Counted from the stretch's first letter, positions 1-8,375 are shown. The stretch is DNA of 40,129 nucleotides from Candidatus Daviesbacteria bacterium (GCA_027451625.1 DAIDIY010000046.1:1-40129); one strand, 5' to 3'. A program made the numbers and translations. Notes: generated from the letters alone by a model not told the origin.

Positions 1-277
1 TATTTATTTTAGGGAACGTGTTTTTTATCTCTGCTTGGAATTTTTCAGACAAAGCTGTAGAGTACTTGCCGAAACCGCTATTTTGAGATTGAGCACAAAG
101 AATATTTTCGTATCGCCTTATAATATCTTGCACTTCAACCCCAATTTGATTAAATTCATCTTGGTTGTCTTTAGGATTTTGAAGATATCTGTCATGAATA
201 ATTTTAAATTTATCAAAAAGTAAACGGTTTTCGTTAATCATTTTCAAGAAGACCTGTTTAAATTTAGCCTCTGACAT
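1..277 (-). CDS. Conserved hypothetical protein, 3' end outside window
   Basis: The frame is open from an ATG at 277 leftward to the window edge (92 codons seen, no stop), so the ORF track missed it. The visible part is hydrophilic and helix-rich, beginning MSEAKFKQVFLKMINENR and containing RRYENILCAQSQ and FGKYSTALSEKFQ. There is no signal peptide or membrane segment. The pattern resembles an uncharacterised small-protein family I associate with CPR genomes, but I cannot name a function. A TAAAAT box lies 8 bases before the ATG, so the mRNA may be leaderless. It is transcribed divergently from the ribosomal operon. Confidence 0.75.
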   Translation of the reverse strand, partial: MSEAKFKQVFLKMINENRLLFDKFKIIHDRYLQNPKDNQDEFNQIGVEVQDIIRRYENILCAQSQNSGFGKYSTALSEKFQAEIKNTFPKIN

Positions 278-340
278 AGGTATATATTTTATGTAGTTTT
301 AAATGAAAGTAAAGATAGAAGAGTAAAAATGAAGGTGAAC

Positions 341-370
341 TTGCAATTTATGCCTAATTCATGCTAAAAT
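341..370 (+). promoter_or_regulatory. Promoter of the ribosomal-protein operon leader
   Basis: A TTGCAA box (341-346) is followed by an 18-base spacer and an extended -10, TGcTAAAAT (-10 at 365-370). The predicted transcript start is near 378, about 164 bases before the likely rplC start codon. That leaves a leader long enough to hold the attenuator described next. Confidence 0.6.
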
Positions 371-427
371 TCTTTTTGCACCATGTTAAATGGTTCAGAA
401 ACGTAATATAAATTAAAAATTTCAGTG

Positions 428-529
428 AATTGTGCGTCACTCTCAGTTAATTGATAGTGATACGACAATTTCAAATACAGCACAATTACTGAGTGAGATC
501 CTAAGGTTTCCAAGGGACTCACTTTTTTA
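428..529 (+). promoter_or_regulatory. Attenuator-like leader RNA upstream of rplC
   Basis: The leader holds competing base-pairing options. Option one pairs AATTGTGC (428-435) with GCACAATT (480-487), which leaves the downstream terminator hairpin free. Option two pairs CTCAGTTAATT (442-452) with AATTACTGAG (484-493, one bulged base), which uses the bases that begin the terminator stem and breaks the first helix. Mutually exclusive helices before a terminator are the hallmark of transcription attenuation. The ligand is unknown. In E. coli the S10 operon leader is controlled by L4, but there is no evident sequence match here. Confidence 0.5.
491..528 (+). terminator. Intrinsic terminator immediately before rplC
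   Basis: GTGAG(A)TCC pairs with GGACTCAC (515-522), an 8-bp stem with one bulged A, followed directly by six T residues (523-528). It ends 13 bases before the ATG at 542, so it must be regulated or leaky for the operon to be expressed. Confidence 0.6.
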
Positions 530-541
530 ATGGTTTTAAAT

Positions 542-1267
542 ATGATTAGTTCATTATTAGGAACAAAAAAAGGAATGGCAGTTTCATACGATGCTCGCGG
601 TAGACGGGTAGGAGTGACCATGATTGAAGTGACTCCTAATCTGGTTACTATGGTGAAGAAGAGCGGAGAGAAAGATGGGTATAATTCAGTACAATTAGGA
701 ACGGGATCTAGGCGAACAATAAATAAGCCTCTAGAAGGACTATTAAAAAAGAGAGGATTTACAGAAAGAGTGCAATATTTACGAGATGTTAGAGTAGATG
801 AAGCAGATGTAAAGGAAGGTTCTGCAATATCTTTAAATCAAGTGTTTTCTAAGGGAGACTCTGTTAAAGTTACCGGAGTGAGTAAAGGTAAAGGATTTCA
901 AGGAGGAGTGAGAAGATACGGTTTTGCAGGAGGACCTAAGACTCATGGTCAATCTGATCGTCATCGTGCTCCGGGATCTATCGGTCAAACAACTACTCCT
1001 GGACGGGTTTATAAAGGGAAAAGAATGGCAGGACATATGGGGATGGAAACTGTTTCAGTTCGTAATCTGGAAGTGATTGGAGTAGATCGAAAGAATAATA
1101 TTTTAACTGTTAAGGGAGGAATACCTGGATACAGAGGATCTTTGTTGATGGTTACCCTGTTGGGAAAGATTAAGGGATACACTCCTCCACCTGAAGAGAA
1201 AGAGGAAGAAGAAGAACCTGAGAAAATAAATACTGAGAATACCAATGGAGAGCAGAAAGGTGAGTAG
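542..1267 (+). CDS. rplC: 50S ribosomal protein L3 (uL3)
   Basis: L3 binds near the 3' end of 23S rRNA and helps start large-subunit assembly. The N-terminal MISSLLGTKKGM, the RRYGFAGGPKTHGQSDRHRAPGSIG loop region and GRVYKGKRMAGHMG are family hallmarks. I chose ATG 542 because it gives the normal L3 N-terminus; the track's ATG at 530 lies two bases after the T-tract of a terminator. Neither start has a clear ribosome-binding site. The last ~35 residues form a proline/glutamate-rich tail (PPPEEKEEEEEPEK) not present in typical L3. It is the first gene of the block, with no rpsJ upstream. Confidence 0.95.
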   Translation: MISSLLGTKKGMAVSYDARGRRVGVTMIEVTPNLVTMVKKSGEKDGYNSVQLGTGSRRTINKPLEGLLKKRGFTERVQYLRDVRVDEADVKEGSAISLNQVFSKGDSVKVTGVSKGKGFQGGVRRYGFAGGPKTHGQSDRHRAPGSIGQTTTPGRVYKGKRMAGHMGMETVSVRNLEVIGVDRKNNILTVKGGIPGYRGSLLMVTLLGKIKGYTPPPEEKEEEEEPEKINTENTNGEQKGE

Positions 1268-1275
1268 TTGTTAAT

Positions 1276-2013
1276 ATGCCAAGAGTTATAAAGAAGGCTG
1301 ATAAGAATATTGAGGATACAAAAAAGACTAAGAAGAAGTCCGTATCTGCTGTGAAAACAAAGGTGGTTGAGAAGGAGTCAGATAAATTATCTGTACCGGT
1401 CTTTTCACTTATAGACAAGGGGCCAGAATCTATAACTCTGCCGAAACAAATTTTTGCTAGTAAAATCAACAAACCTCTTTTATCTCAGGCTATTAGGGTA
1501 TATCTAAATAATCAGCTAGCACATCATACACACACTAAAACTCGTTCTGAAGTCACAGGATCGACTAGAAAGATTCAAACTCAAAAAGGTACTGGACATG
1601 CAAGACACGGATCGATCAGAGCTCCTATTTTTGTTCATGGAGGTATTGCAATTGGTCCCAAATCACGTAAAACAATTTTGGATTTATCTAAAAAAATGAG
1701 AAGATTAGCTTTTATATCAGCACTCTCGGATAAAGCTGCACAGAGTCAAGTTTTCGGAGTATCCGGATTAGAAAGTATTAAAGGAAAAACATCAGAGATG
1801 AAGAAGCTAACTGAAGAATTAGGCTCAAAAATGATACTTATTGTTATAGATTCTGAGAATAATCAATTACTTCAAGCATCTAGAAATTTAAAAAACATGA
1901 CAGTTGTAAATGCTAAGCAGATTAATATTTTAGATATTATGAGGCATAATTCTTTACTTTTTACAGAAAATGCAATTACAAAATTAGAAGAAAGGTTGAC
2001 AGAAAAAAAATAA
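1276..2013 (+). CDS. rplD: 50S ribosomal protein L4 (uL4)
   Basis: L4 is an early-assembly protein that lines the peptide exit tunnel. The conserved tunnel-loop region is visible: TKTRSEVTGSTRKIQTQKGTG followed by RHGSIRAPIFVHGG. The core fold starts near residue 38 (LSVPVFSL); before it lies a Lys/Thr-rich N-terminal extension (DTKKTKKKSVSAVKTKVVEKE) absent from standard L4. Total length is 245 residues against about 200 usual. It starts 8 bases after rplC and its stop overlaps the rplW start (TAATG), so translation is probably coupled. Confidence 0.95.
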   Translation: MPRVIKKADKNIEDTKKTKKKSVSAVKTKVVEKESDKLSVPVFSLIDKGPESITLPKQIFASKINKPLLSQAIRVYLNNQLAHHTHTKTRSEVTGSTRKIQTQKGTGHARHGSIRAPIFVHGGIAIGPKSRKTILDLSKKMRRLAFISALSDKAAQSQVFGVSGLESIKGKTSEMKKLTEELGSKMILIVIDSENNQLLQASRNLKNMTVVNAKQINILDIMRHNSLLFTENAITKLEERLTEKK

Positions 2014-2531
2014 TGGAGACTGTTCTACATAACCCAGTGATAAGCGAGAAATCAATGAAGGCTGTTAAAGATGGATACTATACCTTTTTAGTTTCTCAAA
2101 GTGCAAAGAAAGGAGAGATTGCTAAATCTATAGAGGATAAGTTCTTAGTAAATGTGGTTTCAATATCTACTATCAGATATAAAGGGGGGATAAAGATGCA
2201 GCGAAACAGAAGAAGTTATTATAAAATTTCAGGTTTCAAAAAGGCTTTAGTAAAGCTAAAAGCAGGACAAAAGATTGCGATCTTTGAAGTCGAAGGAGCT
2301 AAAGAACCTACTGAAGAGCCTAAAGTCAAGGTCAAAGAGACAAAGAATATTCTAAGAGGGACAAAGGTCAAAATAGAAAAAGAACCCACACTGTCAACTC
2401 TAAATGAGAATAAAGTTAAAAAGATTGAGAACAAAACAAAAGCTTCTTTTGCTTCAGCTGAAAAGCAAGAGAGAACTGACCAGCAATTAGGAAAAGGAGA
2501 GAAACGAACAAAGAAAGGAAGTAAATCTTAA
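2013..2531 (+). CDS. rplW: 50S ribosomal protein L23 (uL23)
   Basis: L23 sits at the tunnel exit and is the docking point for SRP and trigger factor. HNPVISEKSMKAVKDGYYTFLV and VVSISTIRYKGGIKMQRNRRSYYK match the family. The L23 domain ends near residue 95; the remaining ~75 residues are a Lys/Glu-rich low-complexity tail, so the 172-residue protein is much longer than the usual ~95-100. The start codon overlaps the rplD stop by one base (TAATG). The tail would project from the exit-site region if folded as usual (inference). Confidence 0.93.
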   Translation: METVLHNPVISEKSMKAVKDGYYTFLVSQSAKKGEIAKSIEDKFLVNVVSISTIRYKGGIKMQRNRRSYYKISGFKKALVKLKAGQKIAIFEVEGAKEPTEEPKVKVKETKNILRGTKVKIEKEPTLSTLNENKVKKIENKTKASFASAEKQERTDQQLGKGEKRTKKGSKS

Positions 2532-2533
2532 AT

Positions 2534-3358
2534 ATGCCATTAATTAAATATCAAGAAAAAACTAATACTCGTAGATTTGCCTCCAAGCTTGAGAGACCAA
2601 AGAAAAATAAAATGTCTCCCAAAGGGTTAAGACATATTCTGCCTAAAAAAAGCGGCAGATCATTTGGACAAGTAACGGTGAGGCATCAAGGAGGTAGGCA
2701 TAAAAGATATTATCGGGAGATTGATTTCAAGCGTAAAAAGTTTAATGTTGAAGGGAAAATAGTAGCCTTGGAGTATGATCCTAATCGCAATGTCAATATT
2801 GCATTAGTCGAATATAGTAATGGGGATGTAAGCTACATTTTAGCTGCGAAAGACCTTTCTATTGGAGATCAAGTTGTAGCAGGAGAAAAAGTTGAGGTGA
2901 AGGTTGGTAATGCAATGAAGCTTAAAAATATACCAATCGGAACAGTTGTCCATAATGTGGAGTTGATCCCCGGAAAAGGTGGTCAAATAGGAAGAAGCGC
3001 AGGAACTGGATTAATTGTACAGGCAAAACAAGACCCCTTCGCTCACTTGAAACTCCCTTCAGGAGAGATTAGAATGGTACCTCTGGCATCTATGGCAACG
3101 ATTGGAGTACTAGGGAACGAAGAATGGAAGAATATAAATTGGGGGAAAGCGGGAAGATTACGTCATTTAGGTATTAGACCTACAGTTAGAGGTACAGCTC
3201 AAGATCCTGAATCTCATCCTCATGGAGGGGGAGAAGGAAGAACAGGAATTGGCCGTAAAAAACCAATGACTGTCTATGGTCGGCCAGCTGTTGGAAGGAC
3301 TAGAATTAAAGGAAAATATTCAGATAAATTTATTATAAGAAGGAGATATTCTAAATAA
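2534..3358 (+). CDS. rplB: 50S ribosomal protein L2 (uL2)
   Basis: L2 is required for subunit association and peptidyl transferase organisation. The sequence shows [20 protein letters not shown], the middle [14 protein letters not shown]-like segment and the C-terminal [16 protein letters not shown], where the histidine-containing [10 protein letters not shown] region approaches the catalytic centre. Length, 274 residues, is typical. It follows rplW after two bases with an AAATATG start context and no Shine-Dalgarno sequence. Confidence 0.97.
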   Translation: MPLIKYQEKTNTRRFASKLERPKKNKMSPKGLRHILPKKSGRSFGQVTVRHQGGRHKRYYREIDFKRKKFNVEGKIVALEYDPNRNVNIALVEYSNGDVSYILAAKDLSIGDQVVAGEKVEVKVGNAMKLKNIPIGTVVHNVELIPGKGGQIGRSAGTGLIVQAKQDPFAHLKLPSGEIRMVPLASMATIGVLGNEEWKNINWGKAGRLRHLGIRPTVRGTAQDPESHPHGGGEGRTGIGRKKPMTVYGRPAVGRTRIKGKYSDKFIIRRRYSK

Positions 3359-3362
3359 AAAT

Positions 3363-3641
3363 ATGGCTAGAAGTTTGAAAAAAGGTCCATACGTTGATGA
3401 GAAATTAGTAAAGAAAGTGTTGGCTCAAGGAGTTAAAAAAACTCCGATTAAAACATGGGCTAGATCTTCACAGATATCTCCTGAATTTGTTGGGAATACA
3501 TTCTTAGTGCATAACGGTAAAAACTTTATTTCAGTTTATGTCACTGAATCAATGGTTGGACACAGATTAGGAGAATTTGCACCGACAAGAACATTTAAAT
3601 CACATGGTAAGATGACTGATAAATCGACATCGAAAACATAA
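3363..3641 (+). CDS. rpsS: 30S ribosomal protein S19 (uS19)
   Basis: S19 binds the head of the small subunit with S13. The family signature is clear: [42 protein letters not shown] and [19 protein letters not shown]. Length of 92 residues is normal. It starts 4 bases after rplB in an AAATATG context and is followed by rplV after 2 bases. Confidence 0.97.
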   Translation: MARSLKKGPYVDEKLVKKVLAQGVKKTPIKTWARSSQISPEFVGNTFLVHNGKNFISVYVTESMVGHRLGEFAPTRTFKSHGKMTDKSTSKT

Positions 3642-3643
3642 CT

Positions 3644-4114
3644 ATGGAAGTGATAAATATACAGAAATATATTAATAGTTCACCAAGAAAATTAAAGCTG
3701 GTTGCAGATATGGTGAGGAAGATGAAGCCTGCTAGAGCTCTGGAGACGCTGCAGTTCACTAATAAAGCAGCAGCGCAGCCATTGTCTAAAGCAATTAAGA
3801 CTGCGATATCAAATGCAACTGTAAAAGGAATGAAGACTGAAGATTTATCATTTAAGTATCTAGAGGTTAATAAGGGGATTGATTTGAAAAGGATGAGATC
3901 TGCTGGCCGCGGTAGACGTCGATTATATTCCAAATCGAATAGTCATATCAGAGTTGTATTAACTGATGTGAATAAAACGGAGAAACCTTTGGTATCTGCA
4001 GACAAAAAACGAGTATTGAGCAAAAGACAAATAACTAAATCTTCAACTGAAAAAGAAACTGAAAAAGATCCTAAGCCTAACGTTAAATTAAAAAAAGAGA
4101 AGGAGACTGAGTAA
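3644..4114 (+). CDS. rplV: 50S ribosomal protein L22 (uL22)
   Basis: L22 lines the exit tunnel opposite L4. The fold starts with INIQKYINSSPRKLKLVADMVRKMKPARALE, and the hairpin tip RMRSAGRGRRRLYSKSNSHIRVVL is the tunnel-reaching part. The domain ends near residue 110; a further ~45 residues (SADKKRVLSKRQITKSSTEKE and on) are a charged low-complexity tail. It lies between rpsS and rpsC with spacers of 2-3 bases. Confidence 0.95.
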   Translation: MEVINIQKYINSSPRKLKLVADMVRKMKPARALETLQFTNKAAAQPLSKAIKTAISNATVKGMKTEDLSFKYLEVNKGIDLKRMRSAGRGRRRLYSKSNSHIRVVLTDVNKTEKPLVSADKKRVLSKRQITKSSTEKETEKDPKPNVKLKKEKETE

Positions 4115-4117
4115 AAT

Positions 4118-4765
4118 ATGGGACAAAAAATTAATCCAGTAGGATTTAGAATGGGGGATGTCGCAACATGGCAGTCAAGATGGTTTGCAGACTCTAAAAA
4201 ATATCATGAATATGTAGCTCAAGATATAAAAATTAGAGAGATGCTATTTAAAAAATTGAAGCCAGCAGCTCTTAGTCGAGTTGAGATTGAGAGAGCGAGT
4301 AATAAACTTAGAATCCTATTATATGTTGGACGGCCTGGAGTCTTAATAGGTCGAGGCGGGGCGGGGCTTATGGAACTGAAAAAGTTTTTGATCAAAAACT
4401 TGAGCTTAAAAGATGAGAACAGCTTGGAGATTGTACCTATGGATCTTCGTTCTCCGGATCTATCTGCATTTTTGGTGGCTCAAAATATTGCCGAACAACT
4501 TGCTAAGAGGATGCCTGCACAAAGGGTAATGAATCAATCTATAGATAGAGTTATGAGGTCTGGAGCAAAAGGAGTAAGAATTGTACTATCAGGTAGAATT
4601 GGTGGAGCAGAGATAGCAAGAAGAGAATGGAAACATTCAGGTTCAATGCCACTGCATACATTGCGTTTGGATATAGATTTTGCAATTGTTCCAGCATTAA
4701 CTAAATCTGGATATGTTGGAGTTAAGGTCTGGATAAATAAAGGTGAAAAGGAGAAAGGCGAATAA
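4118..4765 (+). CDS. rpsC: 30S ribosomal protein S3 (uS3)
   Basis: S3 forms part of the mRNA entry channel with S4 and S5. MGQKINPVGFRMG is the family N-terminus, the KH motif VGRPGVLIGRGGAGLMELKK is at about residues 69-88, and the C-terminal domain has RVMRSGAKGVRIVLSGRIGGAEIARREW. The ORF has 215 residues. It starts 3 bases after rplV in an AAATATG context without a Shine-Dalgarno sequence. Confidence 0.97.
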   Translation: MGQKINPVGFRMGDVATWQSRWFADSKKYHEYVAQDIKIREMLFKKLKPAALSRVEIERASNKLRILLYVGRPGVLIGRGGAGLMELKKFLIKNLSLKDENSLEIVPMDLRSPDLSAFLVAQNIAEQLAKRMPAQRVMNQSIDRVMRSGAKGVRIVLSGRIGGAEIARREWKHSGSMPLHTLRLDIDFAIVPALTKSGYVGVKVWINKGEKEKGE

Positions 4766-4777
4766 AGGAGTTTATAT

Positions 4778-5194
4778 ATGCCATTACTTGTACCTAAAAG
4801 AGTTAAACATAGAAAGATGTTCAAAGGTAAAAGAGGCGGAATAGCTAGCCGGGGGAATAATCTTGTCTTTGGTAATTTCGGACTTAAAGCTGAAGAGGCT
4901 GGGTTTATTTCTTCCAGGCAGATTGAGTCTGCACGGAGAGCGATGGCCCATTATACCTCTCGAGGAGGAAGAATTTGGATTCGAATTTTTCCTGATAAAC
5001 CAGTTACAAAACACCCTGCTGAGTCGAGAATGGGCTCAGGAAAAGGTGATGTAGCCGGATATGTAGCAGTAGTAAAGCCTGGAAGTATAATCTTTGAGAT
5101 GGGTTCTGTTGCAACTGCAACAGCTCAAGAAGCGATGAGATTGGCATCTCATAAGTTACCAATCATAACTAAGTTTATTACAAAAGAAATTTAA
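4778..5194 (+). CDS. rplP: 50S ribosomal protein L16 (uL16)
   Basis: L16 contacts the elbow of the A-site t[20 protein letters not shown], GKAxR-like [26 protein letters not shown] and [18 protein letters not shown] are diagnostic. The length, 138 residues, is typical. Unlike most neighbours it has a good ribosome-binding site, AAAGGAG, 9 bases before the ATG. Confidence 0.97.
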   Translation: MPLLVPKRVKHRKMFKGKRGGIASRGNNLVFGNFGLKAEEAGFISSRQIESARRAMAHYTSRGGRIWIRIFPDKPVTKHPAESRMGSGKGDVAGYVAVVKPGSIIFEMGSVATATAQEAMRLASHKLPIITKFITKEI

Positions 5195-5228
5195 TTTAAA
5201 CAATAGAAAGGATAATTTAATTAAGAAT

Positions 5229-5459
5229 ATGAAAAAAAATGATTTTGCAGAAGTAAAAAAATTAGATATAAAAACTTTACAACAAAGAGTTAAAAAATTA
5301 AGAGAAGAGATTATGGATTTGAGTTTTGATAAAAAAACAGGTAAACTTAAAAACTCTAAATCAATTAAAATTAAAAGAAGAGATTTAGCTCAAATTTTAA
5401 CAGTAACTAGTCAAAAGGAATTAATATCTGAGTTGGAGGAGAACAATGCCAAGAAGTAA
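5229..5459 (+). CDS. rpmC: 50S ribosomal protein L29 (uL29)
   Basis: L29 is a two-helix protein near the tunnel exit, next to L23. The sequence (KLDIKTLQQRVKKLREEIMDLSFDKKTGKLKNSK, then IKRRDLAQILTV) fits the family; 76 residues is slightly long. The gene is AT-rich and its 3' end overlaps the start of rpsQ by 14 bases. The spacer before it (34 bases) contains GAAAGGA but 18 bases upstream of the ATG, so the ribosome-binding site is doubtful. Confidence 0.92.
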   Translation: MKKNDFAEVKKLDIKTLQQRVKKLREEIMDLSFDKKTGKLKNSKSIKIKRRDLAQILTVTSQKELISELEENNAKK

Positions 5460-5913
5460 ACAAATTATTAAAACTGATAAAAAAGTGGAGAAGGTAACTG
5501 ATTCAAATGGCTCTAAGCAAAAAATGAAAGGAAGGGTCGTATCTACTAAAACTGGTAAGTCAGTAACAGTATTACTAGAGAGAAAAAAGATCCATCCTTT
5601 ATATAAAAAAGGATTTACTAGAAGTAAAAAACTTTTAGTACATGATGAATTAGGTGTCAATCTTGGAGATATAGTTGAGATCGTACAGACCAAACCGATA
5701 TCAAAAAATAAACACTTTAAAGTGGTTAGGATAATTGGAAGTGATATAGTAACGGTAGTTACCGAACAACTTAAAAAAGAGGCCTCTGAAACTATTGCTA
5801 AGGTTCTTCCTCAGGAGGAGAAAAATCCTGAAGATCTAGAAGATAAAGCTAAAGAAGGCGCTGAAGAAGTAAAAAAGGTGAAAAAAGATACGAAAGAAAA
5901 ATCAAAGAAATAA
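5446..5913 (+). CDS. rpsQ: 30S ribosomal protein S17 (uS17), C-terminally extended
   Basis: S17 is a primary 16S rRNA-binding OB-fold protein. The core is seen at about residues 27-105: [30 protein letters not shown] and [31 protein letters not shown]. It has a ~25-residue basic N-terminal lead-in and a ~45-residue Lys/Glu tail ([21 protein letters not shown]), giving 155 residues against the usual 80-90. The start lies within rpmC with GGAGGAG just upstream (GAGGAGAACAATG), a strong ribosome-binding site inside the preceding gene. Confidence 0.93.
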   Translation: MPRSKQIIKTDKKVEKVTDSNGSKQKMKGRVVSTKTGKSVTVLLERKKIHPLYKKGFTRSKKLLVHDELGVNLGDIVEIVQTKPISKNKHFKVVRIIGSDIVTVVTEQLKKEASETIAKVLPQEEKNPEDLEDKAKEGAEEVKKVKKDTKEKSKK

Positions 5914-5915
5914 AT

Positions 5916-6095
5916 ATGGCTAAGAAAAGTAATGTTGTCAAAATAAAAGAAAAGTATAAGGTAAGAGAACACAGCCGATGCTTACGTTGCGGCAGATCAC
6001 GCTTTATTTTAAGAAAGTTTGGGCTGTGTAGATTGTGTTTTAGAGAACTAGCCCATTCAGGTCAACTTCCTGGAGTAAAAAAGGCGAGTTGGTAA
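5916..6095 (+). CDS. rpsZ: 30S ribosomal protein S14, zinc-binding type (uS14)
   Basis: This 59-residue gene is too short for the ORF track. Its product begins [20 protein letters not shown] and has two CxxC knuckles (CLRCGRSR and CRLCFRE), the zinc-binding short type of S14, ending GVKKASW as in the family. S14 is a late-binding head protein. It starts two bases after rpsQ in an AAATATG context. In the common order it lies after rplE; here it is moved upstream together with rpsH. Confidence 0.97.
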   Translation: MAKKSNVVKIKEKYKVREHSRCLRCGRSRFILRKFGLCRLCFRELAHSGQLPGVKKASW

Positions 6096-6123
6096 AGAAT
6101 AGAAAGAGAGGAAAGATATAAAA

Positions 6124-6498
6124 ATGGATAAAATAGCAGATTTATTAATTAGAATAAAAAATGGTTATCTGGCTTCAAAGAAAGAAGTCGCGGCTCCTAA
6201 GTCAAAAATCATAGTAGCAATATGTGAGCTGTTAAAGAAGGAAGGATATGTAAGTTCATATAAAATTAACGAACGAGATGTTTTGGTATCTCTAAAATAT
6301 GAAAATCATCAACCTGTTTTACAAAATGTAAGCAGGATCTCTAAACCGGGGAGACGAGTTTACAAGGGTAGTAAAGGTCTTCCTCGAGTTCTTGATGGGT
6401 TAGGTATAGCCATAATTTCAACACCTAAAGGTTTAATGACTGATCGCCAGGCCCGTAAAGAAGGAATTGGCGGAGAGATTATGGCTTATGTTTGGTAA
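6124..6498 (+). CDS. rpsH: 30S ribosomal protein S8 (uS8)
   Basis: S8 binds the central domain of 16S r[20 protein letters not shown], the middle [12 protein letters not shown] and the C-terminal [33 protein letters not shown] are classic. Length, 124 residues, is short-normal. The spacer after rpsZ contains AGAGAGGAAAG about 10 bases before the ATG, a fair ribosome-binding site. Its position before rplN is unusual. Confidence 0.97.
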   Translation: MDKIADLLIRIKNGYLASKKEVAAPKSKIIVAICELLKKEGYVSSYKINERDVLVSLKYENHQPVLQNVSRISKPGRRVYKGSKGLPRVLDGLGIAIISTPKGLMTDRQARKEGIGGEIMAYVW

Positions 6499-6524
6499 AA
6501 AGATACAGTAAACAAAGGAACAAG

Positions 6525-6893
6525 ATGGTACAACATAGAACATATTTAAAAGTTGCAGATAATAGTGGGGCAAAATTTGTTCAGGTGATACAACCCTTAG
6601 GTGGATCTGGAAAGCGTATCGCAAGGTTAGGAGATATAATGGTTGGAGTAGTTAAAGGTGCTTTGCCTAATGGGCAAGTTAAAGATGCTGAGATAGTACG
6701 AGTAGTTTTAGTAAGAGCTAAAAAAGAAACCCGTAGACTAGACGGATCATATGTTAAATTTGATGATAATGCAGGAGTTATTATTGATAAAGATAATAAC
6801 TTGCGAAGTACTAGAATTTTTGGTCCAATTGCACGAGAAGTACGGGATAAAGGATTTTCTAAAATAGCTTCGCTTGCCCCGGAGGTGTGGTAA
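6525..6893 (+). CDS. rplN: 50S ribosomal protein L14 (uL14)
   Basis: L14 forms part of an intersubunit bridge. [22 protein letters not shown] is the family N-terminus, with [25 protein letters not shown] and [11 protein letters not shown]-like [15 protein letters not shown] later. I moved the start from the track's TTG (6492, inside rpsH) to the ATG at 6525, which has AAAGGA five bases upstream and gives the normal 122-residue protein. Confidence 0.96.
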   Translation: MVQHRTYLKVADNSGAKFVQVIQPLGGSGKRIARLGDIMVGVVKGALPNGQVKDAEIVRVVLVRAKKETRRLDGSYVKFDDNAGVIIDKDNNLRSTRIFGPIAREVRDKGFSKIASLAPEVW

Positions 6894-6896
6894 TCT

Positions 6897-7217
6897 ATGA
6901 ATTCAGGAAACAAAATTAAAAAAGGTGATTTAGTAAAAGTAGTAGCCGGAAAAGATAATGGTAAAGAAGGTAAGGTTCTAAGAGTAATGTCTAAGGAAAA
7001 CAAGGTTTTAGTTGAGGACGTGAATGTCGCTAAAAGGCATATTAGGAAAATGGAAGGTCTTGAAGGGGGAATTTTGAATATATCTAAACCTATCAATTTA
7101 AGTAACGTGATGTTAATTTGTCCAAATTGTAAGAAGCCTTCCAGAGTTGGTTTTGAAGGCCACGATAAGACTAAAGTTAGAGTTTGTAAAAAGTGTAAGG
7201 AGGTTATTAAAGGATGA
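6897..7217 (+). CDS. rplX: 50S ribosomal protein L24 (uL24)
   Basis: L24 is an early-assembly protein at the tunnel rim. The KOW motif IKKGDLVKVVAGKDNGKEGKVLRV is at residues 5-28; the C-terminal part has two Cys pairs, CPNCKKP and CKKCKEV, a zinc-ribbon form found in many bacteria. The TGA stop overlaps the rplE ATG (ATGA), so the pair is probably translationally coupled. Confidence 0.96.
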   Translation: MNSGNKIKKGDLVKVVAGKDNGKEGKVLRVMSKENKVLVEDVNVAKRHIRKMEGLEGGILNISKPINLSNVMLICPNCKKPSRVGFEGHDKTKVRVCKKCKEVIKG

Positions 7218-7762
7218 ACAGACTTAAAGAAAAATATCATAAAGAGATAAAAGATCAACTAAAAAAAGAGTTTAAAATTCAAAATGAGTTATCTTTGCCT
7301 AAAATTTCTAAAGTAGTAATTAATGTAGGTGTTGGAGATGCAAAAGACAATCAATCTCTTTTGGAGCGAGTAGTTGAGGACCTAACAGTTATATCTGGAC
7401 AGAAACCAGTAGTAACTAAAGCTAAAGGAGCTATTTCAGGATTTAAAATCAGTAAAGGACAGCCCATTGGAGTTATGGTAACTCTTAGAGGAGAGAAGAT
7501 GTATGATTTTTTAGATAAAGTTATTAGTGTGGCTTTACCTAAAGTCCGTGACTTTCGAGGTCTTTCACGGACTGCATTTGATAAACAAGGTAATTATAAC
7601 TTGGGTATAAGAGAATTAAATATTTTCCCCGAGGTTGGGTTTCAGGCATCAACAAGTGGAAGAACTCGAGGGATGGAGATATCGATAGTTACTAATGCTA
7701 AAAATTCTGAGGTAGGAAGGAAACTTTTGGAATTATTAGGGTTTCCATTTATGGAAGCATAA
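7214..7762 (+). CDS. rplE: 50S ribosomal protein L5 (uL5)
   Basis: L5 binds 5S rRNA and contacts P-site tRNA. KEKYHKEIKDQLKKEF, KISKVVINVGVGDAK, GQKPVVTKAKGAISGFKISKGQPIGVMVTLRG and the C-terminal EVGFQASTSGRTRGMEISIVT regions match the family. Length, 182 residues, is usual. The AAGGAGGTT run just upstream, inside rplX, is a strong ribosome-binding site. In the usual bacterial order rpsN and rpsH would follow; here rplF does. Confidence 0.97.
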   Translation: MNRLKEKYHKEIKDQLKKEFKIQNELSLPKISKVVINVGVGDAKDNQSLLERVVEDLTVISGQKPVVTKAKGAISGFKISKGQPIGVMVTLRGEKMYDFLDKVISVALPKVRDFRGLSRTAFDKQGNYNLGIRELNIFPEVGFQASTSGRTRGMEISIVTNAKNSEVGRKLLELLGFPFMEA

Positions 7763-7814
7763 GAATAGCAAATATGAAAAAATATATAATTTTTGAAGAA
7801 AATAAGGAGAAAAT

Positions 7815-8375
7815 ATGTCAAGAATAGGTAGTATGCCAATAACAGTTCCAAATGGAGTGATATCGGAAATCTTAGGACAGAACATTAAAGTTAATGGTCC
7901 TTTGGGAGAACTTACTTTACAGATTCCAAATCGAATAAAGGTTGAACTGTCTGATCAAACTATATCCGTCAAAAGAGACAGTGATGAAGGATCTGTTAAG
8001 GCTTTGCATGGACTTATTAGATCTCTAATTTCTAATATGGTCTTAGGAGTCTCTAAGGGGTGGGAGAGGAAACTTGAACTAATTGGTGTAGGATATAGAG
8101 CTCAAACCATAGGAGATAAATTGACACTAAGTGTCGGATTTTCTCATCCAGTTGAGATTATTGCCCCAAGTGGGGTAAAATTTAGTGTTTCAGATAATAC
8201 TAAGATTACAGTATCTGGATTTGATAAAGCTTTGGTTGGTCAAACGGCTGCAAGAATCCGTTCGGTTAAAGTACCAGAACCTTATCAAGGTAAAGGTATT
8301 CGTTTTTCTGGAGAGTATGTCAGACGTAAAGCTGGAAAAGCTGGAAAGGTAGGAGCTGGAGCTACAGCTAAATAA
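7815..8375 (+). CDS. rplF: 50S ribosomal protein L6 (uL6)
   Basis: L6 sits near the factor-binding stalk. MSRIGSMPITVPNGV, then LELIGVGYRAQTIGDKLTLSVGFSHPVEI and the conserved C-terminal VRSVKxPEPYxGKGIR-type motif IRSVKVPEPYQGKGIRFSGE are visible. 186 residues, standard. AAGGAG seven bases before the ATG is a good ribosome-binding site. Confidence 0.97.
   Translation: MSRIGSMPITVPNGVISEILGQNIKVNGPLGELTLQIPNRIKVELSDQTISVKRDSDEGSVKALHGLIRSLISNMVLGVSKGWERKLELIGVGYRAQTIGDKLTLSVGFSHPVEIIAPSGVKFSVSDNTKITVSGFDKALVGQTAARIRSVKVPEPYQGKGIRFSGEYVRRKAGKAGKVGAGATAK

Noticed and set aside
35-223. 62-aa plus-strand ORF
   Set aside because: It is the antisense shadow of the partial minus-strand gene at 1-277, whose protein has a more natural composition.
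530-541. ATG at 530 as rplC start
   Set aside because: It lies two bases after the terminator T-tract and adds four residues not found in L3; ATG 542 gives the family N-terminus.
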